DNA of 8,073 nt from DAOPYE01 sp035352715 (lineage in GTDB: Bacteria; Acidobacteriota; Holophagae; Holophagales; Holophagaceae): NCBI GenBank assembly GCA_035352715.1, contig DAOPYE010000106.1:1-8073 (forward strand), written 5' to 3'. Below are positions 1 to 6,698 of this stretch, piece after piece. Numbering within the stretch: the stretch's first letter is position 1; each line of letters starts with the position of its first letter. Both the position numbers and the translations under genes were made by a program. The notes below the pieces were generated by a model. That model searched no databases and had not been told where the DNA came from. It saw only the letters and a list, made by a program, of their open reading frames with translations.

Positions 1-1
1 A

Positions 2-55
2 AAAGGCAGCGCCGTCACGTTTGACACTTACTGGGTATTGCATCAGGAAGAATGA
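2..55 (+). CDS. Possible C-terminal tail of an upstream gene (partial)
   Basis: From the left edge, the frame starting at base 2 reads seventeen codons and stops at TGA 53-55, ending in ...DTYWVLHQEE. The alternation of hydrophobic and polar residues looks protein-like and could be a beta-strand. The stop lies about 210 bases before the amtB promoter, a normal place for a neighbouring gene to end. The frame starting at base 3 is also open, to a TGA near 93-95, so the choice is not certain. I do not recognise the product, and seventeen codons are too few to identify a family. Confidence 0.25.
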   Translation, partial: KGSAVTFDTYWVLHQEE

Positions 56-247
56 ATCGGTAGCCGCCCACAGCCCCCGCACGAATCCCCTGCCCTGAGG
101 ATGTCCATGCCCCTTGCATTTGAGGGGGGCCGTGGGCACTCGCAGAACCGCAAAGCTACACGCAGGTATGCTTTAACCATGGAACCAACATATCCGTAGG
201 TATATACCCTGCCATCCCCAGCCCTATTTTCAACACAAATACAATTT
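56..247. other. Gene-free upstream region with nested inverted repeats
   Basis: No convincing gene lies here. Several complementary segments are visible: GCCCAC (66-71) with GTGGGC (132-137); GCCCC (109-113) with GGGGC (126-130), or CCCCT with AGGGG in another register; and GCAGGTAT (162-169) with ATACCCTGC (204-212), eight pairs with one bulged C. Inside the last one, ATGGA (179-183) can pair with TCCGT (193-197). GGTATATACC (199-208) is a perfect ten-base palindrome, and AGGTAT occurs twice (164-169, 198-203). None of the hairpins is followed by a T-run, so none is a classic intrinsic terminator. The region lies upstream of the expected sigma54 start, so it could be an activator-binding region, the 3' end of an upstream transcript, or a structured RNA read from another promoter. 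Confidence 0.35.
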
Positions 248-260
248 TAACAATAACTTA
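248..260 (+). promoter_or_regulatory. IHF-like site upstream of the sigma54 promoter
   Basis: TAACAATAACTTA matches the IHF consensus WATCAANNNNTTR with one mismatch at the third base. It sits in an AT-rich island (about 225-262) just upstream of the -24 element. Sigma54 promoters often use IHF to bend DNA between enhancer and promoter. The match is weak evidence, because AT-rich DNA gives such hits by chance. Confidence 0.25.
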
Positions 261-267
261 AACCCGT

Positions 268-283
268 TGGCACCAAGTCTGCT
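268..283 (+). promoter_or_regulatory. Sigma54 (RpoN) promoter of amtB-glnK
   Basis: TGGCAC (268-273), five bases, then CTGC (279-282) followed by T matches the sigma54 consensus TGGCAC-N5-TTGC with one mismatch. The invariant GG (269-270) and GC (281-282) have the required ten bases between them. Transcription would begin near 294, giving a leader of about 67 bases before amtB. Sigma54 control through an NtrC-type activator is the usual arrangement for glnK/amtB operons. I could not find a clear NtrC half-site pair upstream, so the activator is unidentified. Confidence 0.75.
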
Positions 284-360
284 TGAGAATGCGCATGAAC
301 CGGCGGCGTTTCCGACGGCACACACCTTTCACGCCACTACCTCAAGGAGATTGAATTCCC

Positions 361-1596
361 ATGAACGCGATCAATGCGGGTGATACCGCGTGGGTGCTCA
401 TCGCCACAGCCATGGTGTTCTTCATGACACCGGGGCTTGCCTTTTTCTACGGCGGTCTGGTGCGCCGAAAGAATATCCTCTCGGTGCTGATGCAGTGCTT
501 CATCCTGGGCTGCGCGATCAGCCTGGTCTGGGTGCTGCTGGGATATTCCCTGGCCTTCGGACCGGACAAACACGGGCTCATCGGCAGCTTCGCCTGGGCG
601 GGCCTGCGCGGCGTGGGCGTCGCCCCCAGCGATTACGCGGCCACCATCCCCCATCTGCAGTTCATGGCCTTCCAGATGATGTTCGCGGTCATCACGCCGG
701 CGCTGATCGTGGGCGCTTTCGCCGAGCGCATCAATTTCGCGGGCTTCCTGGTCTTCTCGATCCTCTGGAGCCTGCTGGTCTACGCGCCCATCGCTCACTG
801 GGTCTGGGGCGCGGGCGGCTGGCTATACAAGATGCACGCGCTGGATTTCGCGGGCGGGTCCGTGGTCCACATCAGCGCGGGCGCGGGTGCCATCGCCACG
901 GCGGTGCTGGTCGGCAAGCGCACGGGTTACGAGCATGAGCCTCAGCCGCCCCACAGCCTGCCCTTCACGGTGCTGGGCACGGGCATTCTCTGGTTCGGCT
1001 GGTTCGGCTTCAACGCAGGCAGCGCGCTGGCCGCCAACGGCACGGCGGCCCTGGCCTTCGTCAATACGAACACCGCTGCCGCCGCCGCCGGATTCACCTG
1101 GGCCGTGCTGGATTGGTGGCACACGGGCCGTCCCACGCTGCTGGGCGTCGCCACGGGCATCGTCGGCGGACTGGTCGCCATCACCCCCGCCTGCGGTTTT
1201 GTCAGCCCGCTTTCGGCCATCGCCATCGGCGTCAGCGTCAGCATCATCTGCTTCTGCATGGTGGTCTATGTGAAGCCCAAACTGGGCTACGACGACAGCC
1301 TGGACGCCTTCGGCGTGCATGGCGTCGGCGGCCTGTGGGGCACCATCGCCACCGGCATCTTCGCCTCCAAGGCGGTCAACGAAGCCGGCGCCAACGGCTT
1401 GATCCACGGCAACCCGGCCCAGCTCTGGACGCAGTTCGTCACGGGCGTGATCCCCTTCGCCTTCGCCCTGGTGATGTCCATCATCCTGTTCAAGATCGTG
1501 GATGCCTTGATCGGCATGCGCGCCCATGGCCACGATGAACTGGTCGGGCTGGACCTGTCTCAGCACAGGGAAGCAGGCTACACGGTGCTGGAATAG
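361..1596 (+). CDS. amtB: Ammonium channel/transporter AmtB
   Basis: Inner-membrane ammonium channel of the Amt/MEP/Rh family, 411 residues with about eleven membrane helices, the first starting near residue 11 and the last ending near 384. Family landmarks are present with an offset of about two from E. coli AmtB: the twin pore histidines His170 (in DFAGGSVVH) and His320 (in FGVHGVGG), Asp162 near the substrate site, Trp149, and the block W214-F-G-F217-N-A-G-S221 with the inner gate Phe and the recruitment-site Ser. The cytoplasmic tail (385-411) keeps the GLD...H...Y pattern through which PII acts on the channel. E. coli AmtB has a cleaved signal peptide; here the protein begins almost directly at helix 1. 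The start is well fixed: AAGGAG at 344-349 precedes it and an in-frame TGA lies at 352-354. The gene follows a sigma54 promoter and is 21 bases from the PII gene. Confidence 0.97.
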   Translation: MNAINAGDTAWVLIATAMVFFMTPGLAFFYGGLVRRKNILSVLMQCFILGCAISLVWVLLGYSLAFGPDKHGLIGSFAWAGLRGVGVAPSDYAATIPHLQFMAFQMMFAVITPALIVGAFAERINFAGFLVFSILWSLLVYAPIAHWVWGAGGWLYKMHALDFAGGSVVHISAGAGAIATAVLVGKRTGYEHEPQPPHSLPFTVLGTGILWFGWFGFNAGSALAANGTAALAFVNTNTAAAAAGFTWAVLDWWHTGRPTLLGVATGIVGGLVAITPACGFVSPLSAIAIGVSVSIICFCMVVYVKPKLGYDDSLDAFGVHGVGGLWGTIATGIFASKAVNEAGANGLIHGNPAQLWTQFVTGVIPFAFALVMSIILFKIVDALIGMRAHGHDELVGLDLSQHREAGYTVLE

Positions 1597-1617
1597 CGGA
1601 TACACGGGAGACGTGAC

Positions 1618-1959
1618 ATGAAATACATCATCGCCATCATCCAGCCCCAGAAGCTGGAGGAAGTGAAAAAGGCCCTGGAGAGCAAGGGCGTGAACCTGAT
1701 GACCGTCAGCACGGTGCTGGGCTGTGGCCGCCAGAAGGGGGCCACCGAGGTCTATCGCGGCGTCAAGGAGGTGGGCAACCTGCTGCGCAAGGTGAAGCTC
1801 GAGATCGCCGTCAACGAGGATTACGTCCAGGCCACGATGGACATCCTGACCACAGCCGCCCGGACGGGCGAAGTCGGGGATGGGAAAATCTTCGTCCTGG
1901 ATCTGGATCAGTGCGTGCGTATTCGCACGGGCGAGATCGGCGAATCAGCCATCGGCTGA
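1618..1959 (+). CDS. glnK: PII nitrogen regulatory protein (GlnK-like)
   Basis: PII signal protein, 113 residues, the usual length. PII trimers bind ATP/ADP and 2-oxoglutarate in the clefts between subunits and control partner proteins through the T-loop. Ligand residues are conserved: Thr29, Gly37-Arg38-Gln39-Lys40-Gly41, Lys58, Gly87-Asp88-Gly89-Lys90 and Arg101/Arg103. The T-loop keeps Tyr46 and Arg47; in E. coli GlnK, Arg47 enters the AmtB pore and blocks it. The T-loop reads YRGVKEVGNLL, which puts Glu at position 51 where uridylylated PII proteins have Tyr. Control by GlnD-type uridylylation at that site is therefore not expected, leaving ligand binding as the likely input. GGGAG (1606-1610) precedes the ATG by seven bases. 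Linkage and co-transcription with amtB favour the name glnK over glnB; sequence alone does not separate these reliably. Confidence 0.93.
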   Translation: MKYIIAIIQPQKLEEVKKALESKGVNLMTVSTVLGCGRQKGATEVYRGVKEVGNLLRKVKLEIAVNEDYVQATMDILTTAARTGEVGDGKIFVLDLDQCVRIRTGEIGESAIG

Positions 1960-1985
1960 AAATTCAAGCATCTCGAACATCTTGC

Positions 1986-2002
1986 GGGCCGAAATGTGGC
2001 CC
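1986..2002. repeat. Inverted repeat GGGCC-N7-GGCCC in the gltB promoter region
   Basis: GGGCC (1986-1990) is perfectly complementary to GGCCC (1998-2002), with a seven-base spacer; a G-T pair can extend the stem by one. It starts 27 bases after the PII stop codon and ends nine bases before TATAAT, so it covers the place of the -35 hexamer. It could be an operator for a dimeric regulator or a short hairpin at the end of the amtB-glnK transcript. No T-run follows, so termination is doubtful. Confidence 0.35.
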
Positions 2003-2016
2003 AGATCACCTATAAT
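1988..2016 (+). promoter_or_regulatory. Possible gltBD promoter with perfect -10 box
   Basis: TATAAT at 2011-2016 is a perfect sigma70-type -10 box in otherwise GC-rich DNA, in the gap between the PII gene and gltB. At the proper spacing (hexamer around 1988-1993) there is no good -35; the nearest TTG-starting hexamer, TTGCGG at 1982-1987, is 23 bases away, which is too far. If used, transcription would start near 2023 and give a leader of about 115 bases. A weak -35 overlapped by an inverted repeat suggests dependence on an activator, which is inference. Confidence 0.5.
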
Positions 2017-2027
2017 CGAAGTTCTTC

Positions 2028-2064
2028 TCGCCCGCGCCGTCGGTTTTTCGGAATGCGCGGGCGA
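2028..2064 (+). other. Stem-loop 1 of the gltB leader
   Basis: TCGCCCGCGC (2028-2037) and GCGCGGGCGA (2055-2064) are perfectly complementary over ten bases, around a 17-base loop containing a TTTTT run. It begins a few bases after the predicted gltB transcription start. It has no T-run after it on either strand, so it is not an intrinsic terminator. It could stabilise the mRNA, be part of a regulatory leader, or be a protein-binding palindrome in DNA. Confidence 0.5.
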
Positions 2065-2073
2065 TCGATTCCA

Positions 2074-2103
2074 GCCCCAGCCCTCGTTACTGCAGGGACG
2101 GGC
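2074..2103 (+). other. Stem-loop 2 of the gltB leader
   Basis: GCCC (2074-2077) can pair with GGGC (2100-2103), and CCCT (2081-2084) with AGGG (2094-2097), separated by a small internal loop. A competing small hairpin GGC-AAT-GCC lies at 2101-2109. The stems are short and could be chance in GC-rich sequence; the interest is in its place between two other stem-loops in the same leader. Confidence 0.3.
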
Positions 2104-2115
2104 AATGCCGCCAAG

Positions 2116-2130
2116 CTTTGTTGCACAAGG
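2116..2130 (+). promoter_or_regulatory. Stem-loop 3 covering the gltB ribosome binding site
   Basis: CTTTGT (2116-2121) can pair with ACAAGG (2125-2130), six pairs including one G-U, around a TGC triloop. The 3' arm contains most of the gltB Shine-Dalgarno sequence AAGGA (2127-2131), which is seven bases before the ATG at 2139. Folding would hide the ribosome binding site. The stem is modest in strength, and regulation through it is inference. Confidence 0.35.
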
Positions 2131-2138
2131 ATGTCCAG

Positions 2139-5100
2139 ATGCCTCTGCCGCCCCGCCAAGGACTCTACGATCCCGCCTTTGAACACGACGCCTGTGGTCT
2201 TGGTTTTGTGGCCACCCTGCGCAAGGAAGCCACTCATGACATCGTGGGCAAGGGGCTTGAGATCCTGGGCAACCTGACCCACCGCGGCGCGGCGGGAAGC
2301 GATCCGCTGACGGGCGATGGCGCGGGCATCATGATCCAGATTCCCCACGCCTTCTTCGCGGAAGAGATGCGCGCCCAGGGCGTGGAATTGCCCGCCCCCG
2401 GCGACTACGCGGTGGCGATGTGCTTCTTCTCGATGGACCCGGCGACCTGCCGCGAGCATCAGGCCATCCTCGAAGCCGCGGTCATGCATCACGGCCAGAC
2501 CATCCTGGGCTGGCGCAAGCCGCCCATCGACACCTCTGCCCTGGGCCCCGTGGCGCAGGAATCCATGCCCTGCATCCTGCAGCTCTTCATCGGCCGCAAC
2601 TGCCCCACCGAGTCCTTCGAACAGACGCTCTACACCATCCGCAAGCGGGCGGGACAGAAGGCGAACTTCGAGAACTTCTTCATCTGCTCCTGCTCCGCGC
2701 GCACCATTGTCTACAAGGGCTTGATGCTGGCCGAGCAGGTGGCGGCCTTCTACCCGGAACTGGCCGATAAGCGCACCCTGAGCCGCTTCGCGCTGGTGCA
2801 TTCCCGCTTCTCCACCAACACCTTCCCGACGTGGAAGCGCGCGCATCCCTATCGCCTGCTGGCGCACAACGGCGAGATCAACACGCTGCGCGGCAACATG
2901 GCGTGGCTGTCCGGCCGCGAGGCGATGCTCAAGAGCGAGTCCTTCAGCGAGGACGCCATCGAGGATTTCCGCCCCATCGCGCGGCCCGACGCCTCTGATT
3001 CCCAGGCGCTGGACCAGGTGGTGGACTTCCTGCATCTGGGCAGCGGCCGCAGCCTGCCCCACGTGATGATGATGCTGGTGCCCGAGGCCTGGAGCCACGA
3101 TCCGGACATGTCGCTGGAGAAGAAGGCCTTCTACGAGTATCACGGCTGCCTGGTGGAACCCTGGGATGGCCCCGCGGCTCTGGCGTTCACCGACGGCAAG
3201 CTCATCGGCGCGACGCTGGATCGCAACGGCCTGCGCCCCGCCAAGTGGGTGATCACGACGGACGGGCTGGTGGTCATGGCCAGCGAATTCGGCGTGCTGC
3301 AATTCGAGCCTTCCAAGATCCAGCAGAAGGGCCGCCTCCAGCCCGGGAAGATGTTCCTGGTGGACACGGAGGAAGGCCGCATCGTCTCTGACGAGGAGAT
3401 CAAACACAAGGTCGCCACGCAGCAGCCCTACGGCGCCTGGCTGGCCGAGAACAAGATCGAGCTGGGCAACCTGCCCAAGGCGCCGAACATCTACGCCATT
3501 GACCCGGAACGGACGCCCACGCTCCAGCAGGCGTTCGGCTACACCGAAGAGGATCTGCGCATGATCCTCACGCCCATGGGCACGAACGGCGAGGAGCCGG
3601 TGGGATCCATGGGCATCGATATCCCGCTGGCGGTGCTATCGGATCGCCCCCAGTTGCTGTTCCGCTATTTCAAGCAGCACTTCGCGCAGGTGACCAACCC
3701 GCCCATCGACCCCCTGCGCGAAGAGATCGTGATGAGTCTCGTCAGCTGCGTGGGCGGCGAAGGCAATCTGCTGGAAGAAACGCCGCGCCAGTGCCGCATG
3801 GTGGAACTGCCGCACCCCTTCCTCACCGATGAGGATCTCTCCAAGCTGCGCCGCAACCTGTTCCCCGATTTCCGCACGGCGACCCTCTCCATGCGGTTCA
3901 AGGCGGAAGGCGACCCCGAGCGCAATCTCTACGAAGCGCTGAAGACCCTCTGCAAGGAGGCCAGCCGCGCCATCGCCGACGGCGCCAGCATCCTGATCCT
4001 CAGCGACCGCCACATCGACGAGCGCCACGCGCCCATCCCCAGCCTGCTCGCGACCGCGGCCGTCCATCATCACCTGACCCGCGAGGGAACGCGCATGCGC
4101 GCGGGCCTCATCATTGAATCGGGCGAACCCCGCGAAGTGGCGCACATGGCGCTGCTGCTGGGCTTCGGCGCCGGTGCGGTGAATCCCTACATGGCCTTTG
4201 AGACCCTGGCGGATCTGATCCGCAAGGGCTACATGCCCGAAGGGCTGACCCTGGAAGACGCCAGCGCGAAATACATCAAGGCCCTCAAGAAGGGCGTGCT
4301 CAAGACCATGTCCAAGATGGGCATCAGCACGCTGGCCAGCTACCAGGGCGCGCAGATCTTCGAAGCCATCGGCATCGACCAGTTCGTCGTCGACGAGTAT
4401 TTCAGCGGCACCGCCAGCCGCGTGCGCGGCGTTGGGCTGCGCGAGATCGCCATGGAGACCCTCGTTCGCCACGCCCACGCCTTCGGTCAGGAGCCTCTGG
4501 ATGTGCTGGATTCCGGCGGCCATGTCCACTTCCGCGTGAACGGCGAGCAGCACGTCTGGAATCCCCAGACCATCGCCAATCTGCAGAATGCGGTGCGCCA
4601 GGACGACCCCAGCAGCTACACCGAGTTCGCGAAGCTGCTGAACGAACCGCGCGAGACGCCCCTGGCCCTGCGCGGACTCTGGGAGTTCAAGCCCGCGGGC
4701 GCGCCGGTGGCGCTGGAGGAAGTCGAGCCCGTCTCTGAAATCGTGAAGCGCTTCGCCACGGGTGCCATGTCCTTCGGCTCCATTTCGAAGGAAGCCCACG
4801 AGACCATGGCCCTGGCCATGAACCGCCTGGGCGGCCGCTCCAACACCGGCGAAGGCGGCGAGGATCCCGAGCGGTTCACCCCCCTGCCCAACGGCGATTC
4901 CAAGCGCAGCTCCATCAAACAGGTGGCTTCGGGGCGCTTCGGCGTAACCGCCGAGTACCTGGCCAACGCCGATGAAATCCAGATCAAGATGGCCCAGGGT
5001 GCCAAGCCCGGCGAGGGCGGCCAGCTGCCCGGCCACAAGATCGACTCGATCATCGCCAAGGTGCGCCACAGCACGCCCGGCGTGACCCTCATCTCCCCGC

Positions 5101-6698
5101 CGCCCCACCACGACATCTACTCCATCGAGGACTTGGCCCAGCTGATCTTCGATCTGAAGAACGTGAACCCCCGCGCGCGCATCAGCGTGAAGCTGGTTTC
5201 CGAAGCGGGCGTCGGCACCATCGCCGCGGGCGTGGTGAAGGCCCACGCCGATGTCGTGCTGATCAGCGGCGATAACGGCGGCACCGGCGCTTCGCCCCTG
5301 ACGTCCATCCACCACAGCGGCGTGCCCTGGGAACTGGGGCTTTCCGAAGCGCACCAGGTCCTGGTGATGAACAATCTGCGCGGCCGCACGGTGCTGCAGA
5401 CGGACGGCAAGTTGAACACCGGCCGCGACGTGGCCATCGCCGCGTTGCTGGGCGCCGAGGAATTCGGCTTCGCCACGGCGCCGCTGATCGCCGCGGGCTG
5501 CATCATGATGCGCAAGTGCCACCTGAACACCTGCCCCGTGGGCGTGGCCACGCAGGATCCCGCCCTGCGCGCCAAGTTCCAGGGCCAGCCCGAGCACGTG
5601 GTCCGCTACTTCTTCTACGTGGCCGAAGAGCTTCGGAACATCATGGCCTCGCTGGGCTTCCGCCGACTGGTGGACATGGTGGGCCGCACGGACTGCCTGG
5701 TGCAGCGCAAGACCGGCCTGAACCCCAAGGCCAGCCGCCTGGATACCTCGGAAGTCCTGTTCCGCCCCGCGCTCGCGGACAGCAGCCCCAGCCATCAGGT
5801 CGAGTTCCAGGACCACAAGCTGGACCAAGTGCTGGATCGCAAGCTCATCGAACTGGCGCGCCCCGCGCTGGAAGACCGCAAGCCCGTCGTCATCGAGCTG
5901 CCCATCCGTAACAGTGACCGCGCCACTGGCGCGATGCTGAGCGGCGAGATCGCCAAGCGCTACGGCAGCGAAGGTCTACCCACCGATACGCTCACGCTCA
6001 AACTCTCGGGCCACGCGGGCCAGAGCTTCGCCGCCTGGGCCTCGCCTGGCATGACGTTCGATCTGGTGGGCGATGGCAACGACTACGTGGGCAAGGGCCT
6101 TTCGGGCGGCATCATCGCCGTGCGTCCCCCCGCGAATTCGCCCTTCAAGGCGGAAGAGCAGGTGATCGTCGGCAACGTGGTGCTCTACGGGGCCATCAAC
6201 GGTTGGGCCTTCTTCAATGGCCGCGGCGGTGAGCGCTTCGCTGTCCGCAACAGCGGCGGCATCACGGTGGTCGAAGGCGTGGGCGACCACGGCTGCGAGT
6301 ACATGACCGGCGGACTCGTCGTCGTGCTCGGCAACACGGGCCGCAACTTCGGCGCGGGCATGAGCGGCGGTCTGGCCTACGTCTTTGACGAGGACGGCGC
6401 ATTCAACGCGCGCTGCAACCAGGAGATGGTGGAACTGGTGAGCCTCGGCGAAAGCGACGCCGCCACGGTCCGCGCCCTGCTGGAAGAGCACGTCCGCCGC
6501 ACCGGAAGCCCCAAGGCCAAGACCACCCTGGAGAACTGGGCCGCCTTCGCGCCCCGCTTCATCAAGGTGCTTCCCAAGGAATACCGCCGCGCCCTCGAAG
6601 CCGGTGGCGATTCCGCCAATCAAGGTCGTCCCGTCTCGGAGTTGCTGCCTCCGAGGTCCGGTGATTCACTCGCCGTCGCCGGTCAGGAGGTGAAGTAA
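2139..6698 (+). CDS. gltB: Glutamate synthase (NADPH) large subunit GltB
   Basis: Large (alpha) subunit of bacterial glutamate synthase (GOGAT): it hydrolyses glutamine and channels the ammonia to 2-oxoglutarate, giving glutamate. It has 1519 residues, close to E. coli GltB. Domains in order: an N-terminal class II glutamine amidotransferase (about 19-435), with the nucleophile Cys19 in HDACGLGF behind an 18-residue propeptide, and Arg223 (RFST) and Asn244-Gly245-Glu246 (HNGE) in the glutamine site; a central domain (about 450-740); the FMN-binding synthase domain (about 830-1200), with Lys1018 and GDNGGTG at 1044-1050; the [3Fe-4S] cysteines Cys1121, Cys1127 and Cys1132 with E. coli-like spacing; and a C-terminal GXGXG beta-helix domain (about 1280-1460). 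I prefer ATG 2139 over the in-frame TTG at 2118: AAGGA lies seven bases upstream and the propeptide length is normal. No frameshift or missing key residue was seen. Confidence 0.97.
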   Translation: MPLPPRQGLYDPAFEHDACGLGFVATLRKEATHDIVGKGLEILGNLTHRGAAGSDPLTGDGAGIMIQIPHAFFAEEMRAQGVELPAPGDYAVAMCFFSMDPATCREHQAILEAAVMHHGQTILGWRKPPIDTSALGPVAQESMPCILQLFIGRNCPTESFEQTLYTIRKRAGQKANFENFFICSCSARTIVYKGLMLAEQVAAFYPELADKRTLSRFALVHSRFSTNTFPTWKRAHPYRLLAHNGEINTLRGNMAWLSGREAMLKSESFSEDAIEDFRPIARPDASDSQALDQVVDFLHLGSGRSLPHVMMMLVPEAWSHDPDMSLEKKAFYEYHGCLVEPWDGPAALAFTDGKLIGATLDRNGLRPAKWVITTDGLVVMASEFGVLQFEPSKIQQKGRLQPGKMFLVDTEEGRIVSDEEIKHKVATQQPYGAWLAENKIELGNLPKAPNIYAIDPERTPTLQQAFGYTEEDLRMILTPMGTNGEEPVGSMGIDIPLAVLSDRPQLLFRYFKQHFAQVTNPPIDPLREEIVMSLVSCVGGEGNLLEETPRQCRMVELPHPFLTDEDLSKLRRNLFPDFRTATLSMRFKAEGDPERNLYEALKTLCKEASRAIADGASILILSDRHIDERHAPIPSLLATAAVHHHLTREGTRMRAGLIIESGEPREVAHMALLLGFGAGAVNPYMAFETLADLIRKGYMPEGLTLEDASAKYIKALKKGVLKTMSKMGISTLASYQGAQIFEAIGIDQFVVDEYFSGTASRVRGVGLREIAMETLVRHAHAFGQEPLDVLDSGGHVHFRVNGEQHVWNPQTIANLQNAVRQDDPSSYTEFAKLLNEPRETPLALRGLWEFKPAGAPVALEEVEPVSEIVKRFATGAMSFGSISKEAHETMALAMNRLGGRSNTGEGGEDPERFTPLPNGDSKRSSIKQVASGRFGVTAEYLANADEIQIKMAQGAKPGEGGQLPGHKIDSIIAKVRHSTPGVTLISPPPHHDIYSIEDLAQLIFDLKNVNPRARISVKLVSEAGVGTIAAGVVKAHADVVLISGDNGGTGASPLTSIHHSGVPWELGLSEAHQVLVMNNLRGRTVLQTDGKLNTGRDVAIAALLGAEEFGFATAPLIAAGCIMMRKCHLNTCPVGVATQDPALRAKFQGQPEHVVRYFFYVAEELRNIMASLGFRRLVDMVGRTDCLVQRKTGLNPKASRLDTSEVLFRPALADSSPSHQVEFQDHKLDQVLDRKLIELARPALEDRKPVVIELPIRNSDRATGAMLSGEIAKRYGSEGLPTDTLTLKLSGHAGQSFAAWASPGMTFDLVGDGNDYVGKGLSGGIIAVRPPANSPFKAEEQVIVGNVVLYGAINGWAFFNGRGGERFAVRNSGGITVVEGVGDHGCEYMTGGLVVVLGNTGRNFGAGMSGGLAYVFDEDGAFNARCNQEMVELVSLGESDAATVRALLEEHVRRTGSPKAKTTLENWAAFAPRFIKVLPKEYRRALEAGGDSANQGRPVSELLPPRSGDSLAVAGQEVK
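6685..6692 (+). promoter_or_regulatory. Strong gltD ribosome binding site inside the end of gltB
   Basis: AGGAGGTG is an excellent match to the 16S anti-Shine-Dalgarno sequence and lies within the last codons of gltB, with the usual spacing to the ATG at 6698. That ATG shares its A with the gltB TAA stop. This decides the gltD start and indicates translational coupling, as expected for two subunits made in equal amounts. Confidence 0.85.

Noticed and set aside
21..49. TTGACA (21-26) as the -35 of a sigma70 promoter
   Set aside because: No acceptable -10 hexamer lies 16-18 bases downstream, and it falls inside the possible tail of the upstream reading frame.
109..130. GC-rich hairpin as the intrinsic terminator of the upstream gene
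   Set aside because: The stem is short and is followed by GC-rich sequence, with no T-run.
107..199. Small frame of 30 codons with a GAGGA-like sequence before its ATG
   Set aside because: The translation is basic and unrecognisable, it overlaps the inverted repeats, and nothing shows it is conserved. Kept only as a remote possibility.
337..1605. Open frames on both strands overlapping amtB
   Set aside because: amtB is unambiguous over this stretch. The other frames give biased compositions with no family signature.
2118..2138. TTG at 2118 as the gltB start
   Set aside because: The Shine-Dalgarno sequence AAGGA at 2127-2131 lies downstream of this codon and is well placed for ATG 2139, which also gives a normal 18-residue propeptide before Cys19.
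1880..2277. Plus-strand frames across the PII-gltB gap (1880-2182 and 1996-2277)
   Set aside because: Both overlap the ends of certain genes in other frames, lack a good ribosome binding site and look like no known protein. The non-overlapping part is better explained as promoter and leader.
2010..5828. Very long open frames on the minus strand (2010-3407 and 3636-5828) opposite gltB
   Set aside because: They lie wholly or almost wholly antisense to a clearly conserved gltB, and their low-complexity Ala/Gly/Arg/His-rich translations are typical of antisense frames in GC-rich genes. No recognisable motif.
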